Positions 1 to 8,406 of a DNA stretch of 64,000 bases are shown one piece after another. The DNA is from CAVVZJ01 sp963752755. GTDB lineage: Bacteria > Planctomycetota > Planctomycetia > Isosphaerales > Isosphaeraceae. The DNA lies in the NCBI GenBank assembly GCA_963752755.1, contig CAVVZJ010000003.1, forward strand, positions 682,001 through 746,000, in the 5' to 3' direction. A program made the position numbers and the translations under genes. The notes below the pieces were generated by a model. That model was not told where the DNA came from, did no database searches, and worked only from the letters and a program-made list of their open reading frames with translations. Every line of letters starts with the position of its first letter. Positions within the stretch are counted from its first letter, which is position 1.

Positions 1-364
1 TTTCTGAGGCAGGCCGCCGAGCAGAAGCTCATCGACGAGCGCCGCCGGTTCCAGACCCAGAAGCGCGACATCGACCGCGAGCGTCGGCTGGAGACGATGA
101 CCGTCGGCGACGAGCCGTACCACCTGGCCTCCGGCGATCCGACCCCCAGCCAGTGGGCCCAGGAGGGCGAGACCCAGCAGTGGCTGCTCGCGAACTGCTC
201 GCCCGAGGAACGCCGGGTCATCGAGTTGCGCAAGCAGAATTACACCAACGAGGAGATCGCCGCGCAGACCGGCTGGCAGCGTCCGCCAGGTGCAGCGGTT
301 CCTCAAGAACCTCCGGGAGCAGCACGATTCCTGGCGGACCTCCGGTTCGGGGAGGAGCGGATGA
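1..364 (+). CDS. ECF-type RNA polymerase sigma factor, C-terminal part (frameshifted)
   Basis: The reading frame is open from the first base, so the gene begins before the window. The visible part carries charged helices (RRRFQTQKRDIDRERRLE) and a sigma region 4 segment, SPEERRVIELRKQNYTNEEI followed by AAQTGW. One extra C at about 277 breaks the frame; without it the protein continues SVRQVQRFLKNLREQHDSW and stops at 362-364. The stop overlaps the ATG of the following kinase gene (ATGA), which implies translational coupling. ECF factors paired with Ser/Thr kinases are common in planctomycetes, where the kinase is thought to control the sigma factor; that role is inferred here. Confidence 0.75.
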
Positions 365-2694
365 CCCAGACCGCAGGTAAGCCGGCTCGGCTCCACGAGG
401 GCGCCGGACCGGTCGATCCGGAGGGACGAGCGATGGGACAGCTCGATCGGGTTCGTCCGGGCCTTCGAGGAGGAATGCCGGCGTGGAGCGGCGCCGCCGC
501 TGGAACGCTTCTGGGCCGAGCATGGCCGGGAGGAGCCGCTGCCGGTGCTCTCCGCCCTGGTCAAGGCCGAGCTCCGGGCCCGCTTCGAACGGGCGAGAAG
601 CCGACCGTCGCCGAGTACCTCGACCTGTTCCCCCAGCTTCGCGATCGACGGCGACCGGGTCGTCAGCCTCGTCTATGAGGAATACTGCCTGCTGGAGGAG
701 TGCGGCGAGCCAACCCAGCCCCGAGAGCTTCTGCGACCGTTACCCGTCCTGGCGCGACTCGCTGGCCTCGCAGCTCCAGTATCACCGCAACTTCAGCCTG
801 GCCGTCGCCGCGACGCCCCGGCCGGTCTTCCCCGAGGTCGGGGACTGGTTCGCCGGCGAGTTTCACCTCCGGGCGCTGCTCGGCACCGGTGGCGCCGGCC
901 GGGTCTATCGGCGCCGAACAGCCCGAATTCCACCGCCAGGTCGCCCTGAAGCTCACGCTCGACAACGGCCGCGACCTCGAGGCGTCGATCCAGGGCCGGC
1001 TCGACCACGAGCGGATCATGCCCGTCTGGTCGATCGACCGCGACCGCGGCCTGCGCGGGCTCTGCATGCCGTACCGGCCGGGCCTGCCGCTCGACGAGGT
1101 CGTCCGACGCCTCGAGTCGGGCCGTCGCGGCCCCGTCACGCCCGGAGCCTGCTGGCGACCGTGCTGCCGACAACCTCCGAGCGCGGCAGCAAGCTGCCCG
1201 AAGGGCTGGGCACGGCTTCCCGTGCGCGGCTCCTACGCCCGGGCCGTCGCCTGGATCGGCGCCACGATCGCGCGGGCCCTGGCCCACGCCCACGCCCACG
1301 GCGTCTTCCATCGCGACGTCAAGCCGGCCAACATCCTGCTGACCGCCCGCGAAGGGCCGCAACTGCTCGACTTCAACCTGGCCCACGCCCCCAGCGACGC
1401 CGAGCACGCCGAGGCGGCCCGCAGCGGCGGCACCTTGCCGTACATGGCCCCCGAGCAGCTCCGCGCCTTCCTCGACTCCCGCTCGCTGGACCGAGCGTCG
1501 GCGCCGCCGCCGACCTCTTCGCCCTCGGCCTGGTCCTCCGCGAGCTGCTGACCGGCGAGCGGCCCGAGGCCCCCGACCGTTCTCTGCCACTGCCGCGTGC
1601 CGTGCAGGAGATGCTCGACCACCGGGCCTTGCCGCTTGCCGTCGATCCGCACGCTCAACCCCGACGTGCCCCACGCCCTGGCCGCGATCGTGAGCGCGCT
1701 GCCTCGCCTTCGAGCCGGAGGACCGCTACCCCGACGCCGCCGCATTGGCCGACGACCTCCGGCGGTTCGTCGAGTCCCGCCCGCCGCTGGCATGTCCGCA
1801 ACCCCTCGCGCCCGAGGCCGGCCGCCACTGGCTCCGCCGCCACCGGCTGCAGCCTGGTCGCGGCGGCCGATGCTCGGCCTGATCGTCGCTCGGCGTCGCC
1901 TCCTGGGGAAACGCGTTGCCTCCGAATCAGAGGCACGCACAACGGGCTGAAAAACGAGTCAAGCGATCCGCCTCGTCGGTCAGGGCCAGGGCTGGCTGAA
2001 GCGAAAGACTGGGCGAAGGCGCGAGCTGCGTTCCAGGAGGCCTTGCGCCTCGATGCCCAGACTCTACACCGCCATGCACGGCCTGGGGGCGGTCGAGGCG
2101 AGGACCGAAAACTCGCGGCGGCCGAGCGACATCTACACCCAGGCCATCCACGCCGCCGAGGGCGATGACCCCGGAGCCCAGCCCCCAGAAGGTCGCCGAC
2201 GTCTACCTGGATCGGGCCCGCGGCCGGTACCGTCTGGGCCTGGCGTTGCAGGTCCAGGCCGTGACTCTGAGAGAGTCGGAGCAGGATGGAGGCCGCCGGG
2301 TTGCCGCCCTCTTATCCAGGTCGCAGGGACGCTTCAACGACGCTCGCAAGGACCTTGATCGGGCCCGGCGGCTCAAGTTGCAGACCCTTGCACGAGCCCC
2401 CCTCTGGACGCGGCCGGAACTGGCGACGGAGCTGGTGGCTCTTGAAAACATCGCCGCCCGGGTCCGAGGTAGGTCTGGCCGACGAGGCCGCCGAACGCAA
2501 GGCTCTCTCCGGTCAGCGCCGCCCACGAGCAGAGGGCCTGGTCTCACCTGAGCGAGGCCCTCCGGATCAAGCCCGACGACTTGCAGACGCTGGAAACGGC
2601 CGAGGCCGTGCTGTCGGCACTGCGGGAGCATCAGCCGGGCGATCAGCAGATCGAGATGGAACTGCGCGAGGTGAAATCGCGATTGCAAGCCTGA
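361..2694 (+). pseudogene. Ser/Thr protein kinase with TPR-like C-terminus, broken by many frameshifts
   Basis: Pieces in all three forward frames add up to one kinase. They are an N-terminal planctomycete extension (FEEECRRGAAPPLERFWAEH, then YLDLFPQL), a nucleotide loop (LGTGGAGRVY), the VALKL lysine, the catalytic loop HRDVKPANILL at about 1309-1341, DFN in place of DFG, and GGTLPYMAPEQL. The C-terminus has Ala/Leu-rich helical repeats with TPR character and ends LREVKSRLQA. Frame changes are visible near 591 (one G missing), 642, 710 and 909 (extra bases), with several more after 1130. It starts at the ATG overlapping the sigma factor stop. Because many genes in this window show similar indels, the breaks may be sequence errors rather than true decay. 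Confidence 0.7.
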
Positions 2695-2901
2695 AAACGA
2701 GGATCGGCCGCAGTCCGACCAGACCGGTTCGACCCGGCTTCTGAGCCCATCCGCGCCAGGGGCTCAGGGGGAACAGGATCGCGATCTCCTGCCCACATAA
2801 TAGAGGCTCGTGCCTGGGTCGCGTTGGCAGCAAATCGCTCAGCAACGGGTGGTCGGGCCGGTCGGCTGGAGGTAGTCGGTCGTGTTCGTGCCAGCGGTCA
2901 G

Positions 2902-3036
2902 TCAGGCGTATCGCTGGGGCCGGTCGGGTCGAGGTAAGTCGTGTCGGGGCAGCGGGGTCAGGCCGCCCGGCGCCAGCCGCAGGGAGAGGGCGTCGAAGGT
3001 CGGGCGGAAGCGTCGGCGATCGCGGCGGCTCTTCAT
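2902..3036 (-). CDS. Small basic protein with RRFRPTFDALSLRLAPG motif, 44 aa
   Basis: The frame runs from an ATG at 3036 to TGA at 2902. An AGGAG ribosome-binding site lies 8 bases upstream of the ATG. The protein starts MKSRRDRRRFRPTFDAL and continues SLRLAPGGLTPLP. From memory, small planctomycete proteins often open with this kind of Arg-rich stretch followed by (L/F)DAL..R.APG, sometimes as the head of exported proteins. No function is known to me. The good ribosome-binding site and the motif are the reasons to call it despite its length. Confidence 0.5.
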   Translation of the reverse strand: MKSRRDRRRFRPTFDALSLRLAPGGLTPLPRHDLPRPDRPQRYA

Positions 3037-3514
3037 CGTCGGGCTCCTGGAGTTGAAAGGATCAGGGCCATCGAACAAATCGATCGAATGACATCCGGTT
3101 GACCGCTGTAGGAAAACGATACGGTATCAACAACCGGAGGCACGCCGCTGTTTATCGGTCGATGGTACCCTGCTCCATCAGAGGAACCGGGCAAGGAGGG
3201 CGAGGTTGGTGTCACTGAGGCCGCGGGTGATTTCAGCGTCGCCCATCGAGGAGTTGGCACGCAAAAGAGATCGAGTTCTCGATGGCACTCATTCCCGGGA
3301 TATCAGGGAAAGAAGCGTTTCGAACTGGAGGACTTTCGCGCGGCGATCAGTAGACCGAGAACGGCGCCGATCCGCGACACGATTTTTCGCGATTCCCGGG
3401 AAAGCCGGCGGAGCCTGCCAGCGGCGTCGTCGACGACGGCCCGAAAGGTGCCTCCGAATCCGGGTCTGATCGGATGTCACGGTGTCAATTCTAGCGTCGT
3501 GGAGGGCAGGGGCG
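3037..3514. other. Intergenic region, no feature recognised
   Basis: This stretch separates the minus-strand small protein from the plus-strand DUF202 gene, so it should hold divergent promoters. I see no convincing -35/-10 pair or RNA structure. Open frames here lack ribosome-binding sites and recognisable protein motifs. Confidence 0.4.
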
Positions 3515-3960
3515 ATGGATGCCGAGGAGTCGGGGACGCCAGCGTCAGGACGCCGTGGCGAACCTTCGAGCCGGACGCGCGACCACCTGGCCAACGTCCG
3601 GACATTCCTGGCCTGGGTCCGCACGGCCCTGGCCTTGATCGGGCTGGGGTTCGTCGTCGCTCGCATGGGTCTGTTCCTGCGACAGCTGGCGGCCGAGCAG
3701 CCTGGCGCCGTGGCCGGTCCCAGGGGCGACGGCCGGGCGGCGAGTTCACCCTGATCGGGATCGTCCTGCTCGGCCTCGGGACGACCCTGGCCGCCTGGTC
3801 GGGCTGGTACTACCAGCGGACCCGCCGCGCGATTGATGCCCAGGAGTTCGAGCCCCCGTGGTACTCGGCCTGGCTCCTGACGGCCCTGATCGTGGTCGGC
3901 GGCCTGGTGGTCATGGGCCTGGTGCTCTGGCGTGTGGTGCCGTCCGGCGCAACGCCCTGA
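3515..3960 (+). CDS. DUF202 (YidH-like) small membrane protein, one frameshift
   Basis: The ATG at 3515 is preceded by GGAGG at 3501-3505. The protein begins MDAEESGTPASG, then has the DUF202 core (LANVRTFLAWVRTALALIGL, GFVVARMG) and, after a shift near 3730, two further membrane segments (FTLIGIVLLGLGTTLAAWSG and WLLTALIVVGGLVVMGLVLW). DUF202 proteins are short three-helix inner-membrane proteins of unknown function with a conserved R-T/F-LAW-R segment, which is visible here. The net shift is one missing base (or two extra). The two halves together give the expected length of about 148 residues. Confidence 0.75.
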
Positions 3961-4159
3961 TCGCGGCCGGTCGGCGGGACGATCCGACCTTTCGCGGAGG
4001 CCGGTGCTGGCCGACCGCCGCGGAGATGGCCTAGAGTCTTTACCAGGGGACTGTCGCCGACCCGTCGTCCCCGGCCCACAAGGGTCGGCCGGCCGACATG
4101 GCCCGACGCGGCGGTCGGACTACAACCACAAACGAACCCGCAAGCGGCCATACCTTGCC

Positions 4160-4591
4160 ATGTCCGATCTGATCACGCAACTCTGGGAAGGGCTCCGCGA
4201 CTCGGGCTTGCCCGAGGTGATGCTCTACCTCTCCGACGGCACCGCCAGCCGCTGTCACTGGAACGACACCGCCTTGATCGGCGACGTCCGCGTCGCTCTG
4301 GTGGGCGACCAGGACCGCGGGATCGTGCGGATCATCCCCGTGTCCTCCTGCACCGGCATCGGCATCGCCGCGCCGAAGGGAACGGACCCGACCGCCTACC
4401 GCCCGATGGTCCATCAGAAGCTTCTCTCGCGACCCGAGCCCGAGCCGGCACCGCCGCCCAACGTTTCCCCCGAGCATCCTCCCCGGCGCAGCCGCCAGGC
4501 TGGCGGCCCTCAACGGCCAGCATTCCGCGCCGAACGGGGGTGGAACGAACGGTGGACCTCGATGAGCCGGCTCATCTCGACGCGGGTGTAA
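4160..4591 (+). CDS. Conserved hypothetical protein, about 140 aa
   Basis: The frame starts at MSDLITQLWEGLRDSGLP and contains a small beta-rich domain (VMLYLSDGTASRCHWND, VRVALVGDQDRGIVRIIPVS, GIGIAAPKG). The tail after about 4440 is proline-rich. The 3' end as read runs 82 bases into the convergent recombinase gene. A single-base shift near 4470 would instead give the tail RLAALNGQHSAPNGGG and a stop at 4562-4564, a more natural end given the other indels here. I do not recognise the family. Confidence 0.55.
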   Translation: MSDLITQLWEGLRDSGLPEVMLYLSDGTASRCHWNDTALIGDVRVALVGDQDRGIVRIIPVSSCTGIGIAAPKGTDPTAYRPMVHQKLLSRPEPEPAPPPNVSPEHPPRRSRQAGGPQRPAFRAERGWNERWTSMSRLISTRV

Positions 4592-5460
4592 ATCTGCGTC
4601 GTGGCGATCGAGGCATGGCCGAGCAGTTCCTGAACGACCCGCAGGTCGGCGCCACCGGCGAGCATGTGGGTGGCGAAGCTATGGCGGAGGGTGTGCGGGC
4701 TCACGCGGCCAGCCAGGGCCAGAGCCCGGGCGTGGCCGGTCACGATCCGCCAGATCCCCTCACGTGAGAGCGACCCGGCCCGGCGAGTCACGAAGACCGT
4801 GCCCGGGTCGGGACGGCCGCGGAGCAGAGCCAGCCGGCCTCGCTCCAGGTACGCCCGGAGCGCCTCGGCGGCCCGCGAGCCGATCGGCACGACGCGCTGC
4901 TTGTCCCCCTTGCCCACGCAGCGCAGGAGCCCGGCCTCCAGATCCAGATCGCGAGGACGAAGACCGGCGACCTCCGAGGCCCGGCAGCCGGTGGCGTAGA
5001 GCGTTTCCAGCACGGCGCGATCCCGCCGGCCGACGAGCGTCTCGGAGTTTGGAGCGGCGAGCAGTCGCTCGACGGAGGACGGACTGAGCACCGTCGGCAA
5101 GCGTTCCCAGACCGCCGGCGCCACGAGAAGCTTGGCGACGTTCTCGACCAACCGGCCCTCGAAGATCAGGTAGCGGAAGAATGTTGAGAGGCTGGCCAGG
5201 TGCCGACCGATGCTGCTGGGCGCCAGGCCCCGTTCGTGGAGGTAGCCGACAAAGCCGGAAAGCTCCGGCACGTCGATCGACTCCAGCGGGCCGGGCGCAT
5301 GGGCCTTGCGCCAGCGGACGAACTTCATGATGTCGGAGCGATACGCCGCCAGCGTGTTCGGCGAGACGCCGCACTCGGCCATCAGGTAATGCAGGAACGG
5401 CCCGACCGGATCGCCGTTCGACGACGGTCGGACCGTTTCCGGAAGCTTGCGGCCTGCCAT
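4510..5460 (-). CDS. xerD: Site-specific tyrosine recombinase, XerC/XerD type
   Basis: This is a full-length phage-integrase-family recombinase of 316 residues. Residues about 20-105 form the SAM-like core-binding domain (GVSPNTLAAYRSDIMKFVRW). The catalytic domain carries the Arg of GCRASEVAGL, the Lys of GKGDKQRVVPI, HTLRHSFATHMLAGG (His and Arg), LGHASIATTQIYT (His and the Tyr nucleophile). Length and the ATTQIYTRV motif match the chromosome-dimer resolvases rather than phage integrases. XerC/D proteins resolve chromosome dimers at dif with FtsK; no dif-like site was found here. No mobile element surrounds it. Whether it is XerC or XerD cannot be settled from this sequence. Confidence 0.88.
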   Translation of the reverse strand: MAGRKLPETVRPSSNGDPVGPFLHYLMAECGVSPNTLAAYRSDIMKFVRWRKAHAPGPLESIDVPELSGFVGYLHERGLAPSSIGRHLASLSTFFRYLIFEGRLVENVAKLLVAPAVWERLPTVLSPSSVERLLAAPNSETLVGRRDRAVLETLYATGCRASEVAGLRPRDLDLEAGLLRCVGKGDKQRVVPIGSRAAEALRAYLERGRLALLRGRPDPGTVFVTRRAGSLSREGIWRIVTGHARALALAGRVSPHTLRHSFATHMLAGGADLRVVQELLGHASIATTQIYTRVEMSRLIEVHRSFHPRSARNAGR

Positions 5461-5570
5461 CGGCGACCCGCCCTCACGCGACCCTCGGTCGGTTCCCCGA
5501 CGTTAGGATCGGCCAGACCGGGTCGCCAGCTTTGGGGGATCAGCCAAGAGGCCGGGACGTCCCAGCTTGG

Positions 5571-5846
5571 TCAGGGCGTCTCGTCAGCCGGCGTCTCCGC
5601 GGGCGTCGCGGCGGCTGGCGTCTCCGCGGGTGTCGCTCCGGCAGCTTCCGTGTTCGCGCCGGCGGCCTCGTTCAGCGGGGTGACGGGGACGTCCACGGTG
5701 GGTGAGGTCGGGTTCTCGTTGGTAATCTCAGCGGCCTGCGAGGGCGTCGCCACGTTCTCGGCCGGCTCCTCGGCCTCCGGACCGCAGCCACCGAGGATCA
5801 ACAAGGACGCCGTCATCCAGGTCCAGGTCAACTTCCGTCGCATCAT
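5571..5846 (-). CDS. Small lipoprotein with Ala/Thr/Pro-rich tail
   Basis: The 91-residue protein has a signal peptide with a lipobox (MMRRKLTWTWMTASLLILGGC), so it should be lipid-anchored after cleavage before Cys21. The rest is low complexity and acidic and ends in imperfect repeats of ATPAETPA. Two start codons are in tandem (5846 and 5843), with GGGAG a few bases upstream. No function is recognisable. It lies downstream of the sigma factor gene on the same strand, with a strong hairpin at 5896-5925 between them, so it is probably a separate unit. Confidence 0.65.
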   Translation of the reverse strand: MMRRKLTWTWMTASLLILGGCGPEAEEPAENVATPSQAAEITNENPTSPTVDVPVTPLNEAAGANTEAAGATPAETPAAATPAETPADETP

Positions 5847-5895
5847 TGTCTCCCAAGGGGATCAGCGGGTCGATGAGTTGTCGGAGCCCGGTTGA

Positions 5896-5925
5896 CCGAG
5901 GACTCCACGAGTCGGGAGTCCTCGG
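5896..5925 (-). terminator. Perfect 11-bp hairpin downstream of the sigma factor gene
   Basis: The arms CCGAGGACTCC and GGAGTCCTCGG flank an 8-base loop, about 75 bases beyond the sigma gene stop. There is no T-tract on either side, so intrinsic termination is plausible but unproven. Confidence 0.5.
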
Positions 5926-6000
5926 ATACCAGGCACCGCGATCCAAACGATCGTCAAACTCATGCAAAGATCGTTCCCGCTTCAGCATTCGAGGCCCGAT

Positions 6001-6987
6001 TCAGGAACTGACGGCGAGCGCGTCGATCAGGCCGTTCTCGGAGGCGATCTCCCGGAGCTTCTCCAGGGCCCGGTCCTGGATCTGCCGGACCCGCTCCTTG
6101 GAAACGGCCATCACCTTGCCGACCTGGCTCAAGGAGAGTCGCGGTTTGCCGCCGAGGCCGAACCGCAAGGCCAGGACTTCTTGCTCGCGGGGTCGGAGGG
6201 TCTCCATCAAGCGACCGACCGTCTCACCCATGTCCACGTCGCCGGTCCGGTCGCCTTCGGGGTCACTCATCGCCTGGAGCAGGCTGAACTCGGAGTCGCC
6301 GTCGAGTGAAGCGTCGAGCGACACGGTCGGCCGGGTCGCGGCATGGATGCGCTGGATCATCTCGACGGAGGCGGTCGGCTGCCCTCGATCACCACTCCCG
6401 GCCCTGGCGTGGGCCGGGCGGCCTGGCTGCTCCAGTTCGTCCTGGTTCTGGGCGAGTTGCCGCAGGTGTCGCGGGCTGAGCCGGACCGGATAGGCCCCCG
6501 CGGCGACAGCCCGTTGAACCGCCTGGCGAATCCACCAGGTCGCATACGTGGCGAGCTTCGTGCCGTGGACCAGGTCGAAGCGATCAATCGCTTCGAGCAG
6601 GCCGCAGACGCCTTCCTGCATCAGATCGGAGTACGACAGGCCCCGCTCGCGGAACCGCTTGGCGACGTGGGCAACCAGACGGATGTTGGCCATCGCCAGC
6701 CGCCAGCGAAGCTCATTGTAGCGCTGGTAGATCGCCCCAAGTCGGGCCTCAGCCCGGGGATTTCCGGCGTAGAAGGCGGCGATCTGCTGGCCCATGGCCT
6801 GGGGGTCGTCGGCGCCTTCGGATGGCTCGAAGCCGGCAATGCCGCGGAGGGCTTCGGAGAGCTTCTCCCTGCAACCGGCCAGCTCGCGGAGCAAGGCGCG
6901 TTCCTCGTCCGGGTCCAGGAGCCGGGTCTGGTCGCTGTCGAGGGTTGCCAGACCGTCCACGTCGTCGAAGCTCGGTGCCGTATGCAT
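6001..6987 (-). CDS. Sigma-70 family RNA polymerase sigma factor (group 2/3-like), 328 aa
   Basis: The protein shows region 2 (RYNELRWRLAMANIRLVAHVA, ERGLSYSDLMQEGVCGLLEA, DRFDLVHGTKLATYATWWIR, QAVQRAV), a short region 3, and region 4 (LRPREQEVLALRFGLGG, LSLSQVGKVMAVSKERVRQI, QDRALEKLRE). It lacks the long N-terminal region 1.1 of a housekeeping factor, so an alternative factor is likely. The start at 6987 follows AGGAA and gives MHTAPSFDDVDG. An unusual Gly/Pro/Arg linker (PGRPAHARAGSGDRG) sits between regions 3 and 4. It begins 37 bases after the B12-domain regulator and is almost certainly co-transcribed with it. Confidence 0.85.
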   Translation of the reverse strand: MHTAPSFDDVDGLATLDSDQTRLLDPDEERALLRELAGCREKLSEALRGIAGFEPSEGADDPQAMGQQIAAFYAGNPRAEARLGAIYQRYNELRWRLAMANIRLVAHVAKRFRERGLSYSDLMQEGVCGLLEAIDRFDLVHGTKLATYATWWIRQAVQRAVAAGAYPVRLSPRHLRQLAQNQDELEQPGRPAHARAGSGDRGQPTASVEMIQRIHAATRPTVSLDASLDGDSEFSLLQAMSDPEGDRTGDVDMGETVGRLMETLRPREQEVLALRFGLGGKPRLSLSQVGKVMAVSKERVRQIQDRALEKLREIASENGLIDALAVSS

Positions 6988-7024
6988 GGGGAGTTCCTTT
7001 CCTGAACGCTCCAGTCGGGGCCGG

Positions 7025-7990
7025 TCAGGTCTCTGGGTTCTTGCCGGACTCGGGACGATCGATCGGACGGCCTTCCGTGGCCCTGGGCCGGCTCGCCGTG
7101 ACCTGCAAGAGGCCGCGGGCGAACTCGACGAGATGGGCGACCCGCTCGCCAAAGCCGGCCGCGATCAGCTCGGCCCGGAGCCGGGAATCCAACGCCTGTC
7201 CCCCAAGCAGGACCGAGGCCCCGGCCCGGGAAGCGGCGGTGTAAAACTGGCGATATTCGTGGACAAAGCGGCGCGGGTCGGCCAGATGGTTGGCCGTGAT
7301 CCAGACCAGACGCGGCTGGTGCGCCAGCACGGCCCGTGCCAGCGAGGCGAGCGGCAGGTTCGCGCCGAGGTTCATCACGTCCCAGCCCTGTTCCCGCAAG
7401 GCCAGCTCGCAGAGCAGGCCGGCCACCGTGTACGGGTCGCCCTCCGAGCCAGCCCCCAGCGCCAGCGGCGCCTCCGACTCCGCCGGCGGACGCGGAAGCC
7501 GGGCGATCAGCTCCGTCAAGGCCGACTCGACGATCCGCGTGGCCCGGTGCTCCTGGAAGACGTCGAGCGAACCGGACTCCCAGCCGTGCCCAACGGCCTC
7601 CATGGCCGGTCGGACCCACTGATCGGCCAGCGTCACCGCGCCCTCGGCCAGGAAGACCGCGCGGATCAGACTCCGTGCCTCCTCGGCCCGACCACGCCGC
7701 AGCATCGCCGCCAGGCTCTCGACGGTCCACTTCTCGTGGCCCGAGCCCCGGGACGTTTCACGACCCAGCAACAAGCCCGCGTCCGCCAGCGGCAGTTTCT
7801 GCTCGCGGGCGTACCGCAGGGCCTCCTCGGGTCGGATCAGGCGATGTCGCCCCGAGGTCCTTGCCGCCTCGATCTCTCCCGCGTCCACCAGGCGCTTCAC
7901 CGTGCTCACGGAAAGCCCCAGGGCCCGCGCCACCTGCCGGGTCTTCCACAAGGGTCGTTCCGAAGCGGAAGAGTCCTGTGCCGCCGACAT
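7025..7990 (-). CDS. MerR/excisionase-type HTH regulator with cobalamin-binding domain (CarH/LitR-like)
   Basis: Residues about 15-60 are a winged HTH (KTRQVARALGLSVSTVKRLV, then GEIEAARTSGRHRLIRPEEA). Residues about 90-180 are a helical B12-cap-like domain with the motif W-x9-EH (WESGSLDVFQEH), the spacing seen in CarH photoreceptors. The C-terminal Rossmann-type B12 domain has SEGDPYTVAGLLCELALREQ and ASVLLGGQALD. The lower-ligand motif (E/D)xHxxG appears as DVMNLG, so the cobalamin-ligating His is absent. The ATG at 7990 is preceded by GAGGG; a GTG at 7996 is less likely. The gene heads an operon with the sigma factor. CarH/LitR proteins are light-labile repressors of carotenoid and stress genes; light sensing here is inference. 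Confidence 0.8.
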   Translation of the reverse strand: MSAAQDSSASERPLWKTRQVARALGLSVSTVKRLVDAGEIEAARTSGRHRLIRPEEALRYAREQKLPLADAGLLLGRETSRGSGHEKWTVESLAAMLRRGRAEEARSLIRAVFLAEGAVTLADQWVRPAMEAVGHGWESGSLDVFQEHRATRIVESALTELIARLPRPPAESEAPLALGAGSEGDPYTVAGLLCELALREQGWDVMNLGANLPLASLARAVLAHQPRLVWITANHLADPRRFVHEYRQFYTAASRAGASVLLGGQALDSRLRAELIAAGFGERVAHLVEFARGLLQVTASRPRATEGRPIDRPESGKNPET

Positions 7991-8052
7991 GACCACCCTC
8001 GATCCCGGTTTCCCACGTCTCTCCGCCGCTCTTTTGGTCTGCGGCTGATCGG

Positions 8053-8066
8053 TTTGAACGATTTGA
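8053..8066. promoter_or_regulatory. Iteron-type operator, copy 1 (TTTGAACGATTTGA)
   Basis: TTTGAACGA is followed directly by TTTGA(TAAT), a 9-bp-spaced direct repeat. It overlaps the -10 box and likely start of the regulator promoter, as expected for autorepression. The same 14 bases recur at 8172-8185. Binding by the adjacent regulator is inference. Confidence 0.5.
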
Positions 8067-8093
8067 TAATAGGCCAGCGCGCCCCGGTTTCAA
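8066..8093 (-). promoter_or_regulatory. Sigma-70 promoter for the regulator/sigma operon
   Basis: On the minus strand, TTGAAA (8093-8088) and TATTAT (8071-8066) are separated by 16 bases, a near-consensus pair rare in this GC-rich window. Transcription would begin near 8059, giving a leader of about 70 bases before the ATG at 7990. The -10 box abuts the repeat at 8053-8066. Confidence 0.6.
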
Positions 8094-8171
8094 GAGTCCA
8101 ATTCAAGAAATTTCGAAAAATATTAGACCTTCGACTCGATCCGCAGGATTTCTGGACCGAAAGCCGGCCGT

Positions 8172-8189
8172 TTTGAACGATTTGAACGG
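8172..8189. promoter_or_regulatory. Iteron-type operator, copy 2 (TTTGAACGATTTGAACGG)
   Basis: Two complete 9-bp units, TTTGAACGA and TTTGAACGG, stand head to tail and are followed by TTT. The site lies between the divergent regulator and pyrE genes, 119 bases from copy 1. It may let a multimeric regulator bridge both sites. The remainder of 7991-8406 has no gene; it also carries TTCAAGA-type repeats at about 8089-8117. Confidence 0.45.
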
Positions 8190-8406
8190 TTTCCTCCAAG
8201 CGATGTCCGGTCCCGCCACTCGTGCCGTTCGCGAGGTTCGTTGGCTTCGCCAGGATCATTCTAGGCAGTGTATTCTGAAGTTCCAATCGAGATTGAAAGT
8301 TTTGTCGGACGCTGAGCGGCCCCTTGGAGCCGGCTTGCGACTCTGTTATGGTGTCGGGCCTGAGGTATCGCGGATGCGTTTCCGGGTGAGGGGTGAGGGT
8401 CGCGGG

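Noticed and set aside
4510..5460. Recombinase as part of a prophage or integrative element
   Set aside because: Length and motifs match housekeeping XerC/D. No phage, attachment-site or transfer genes lie nearby.
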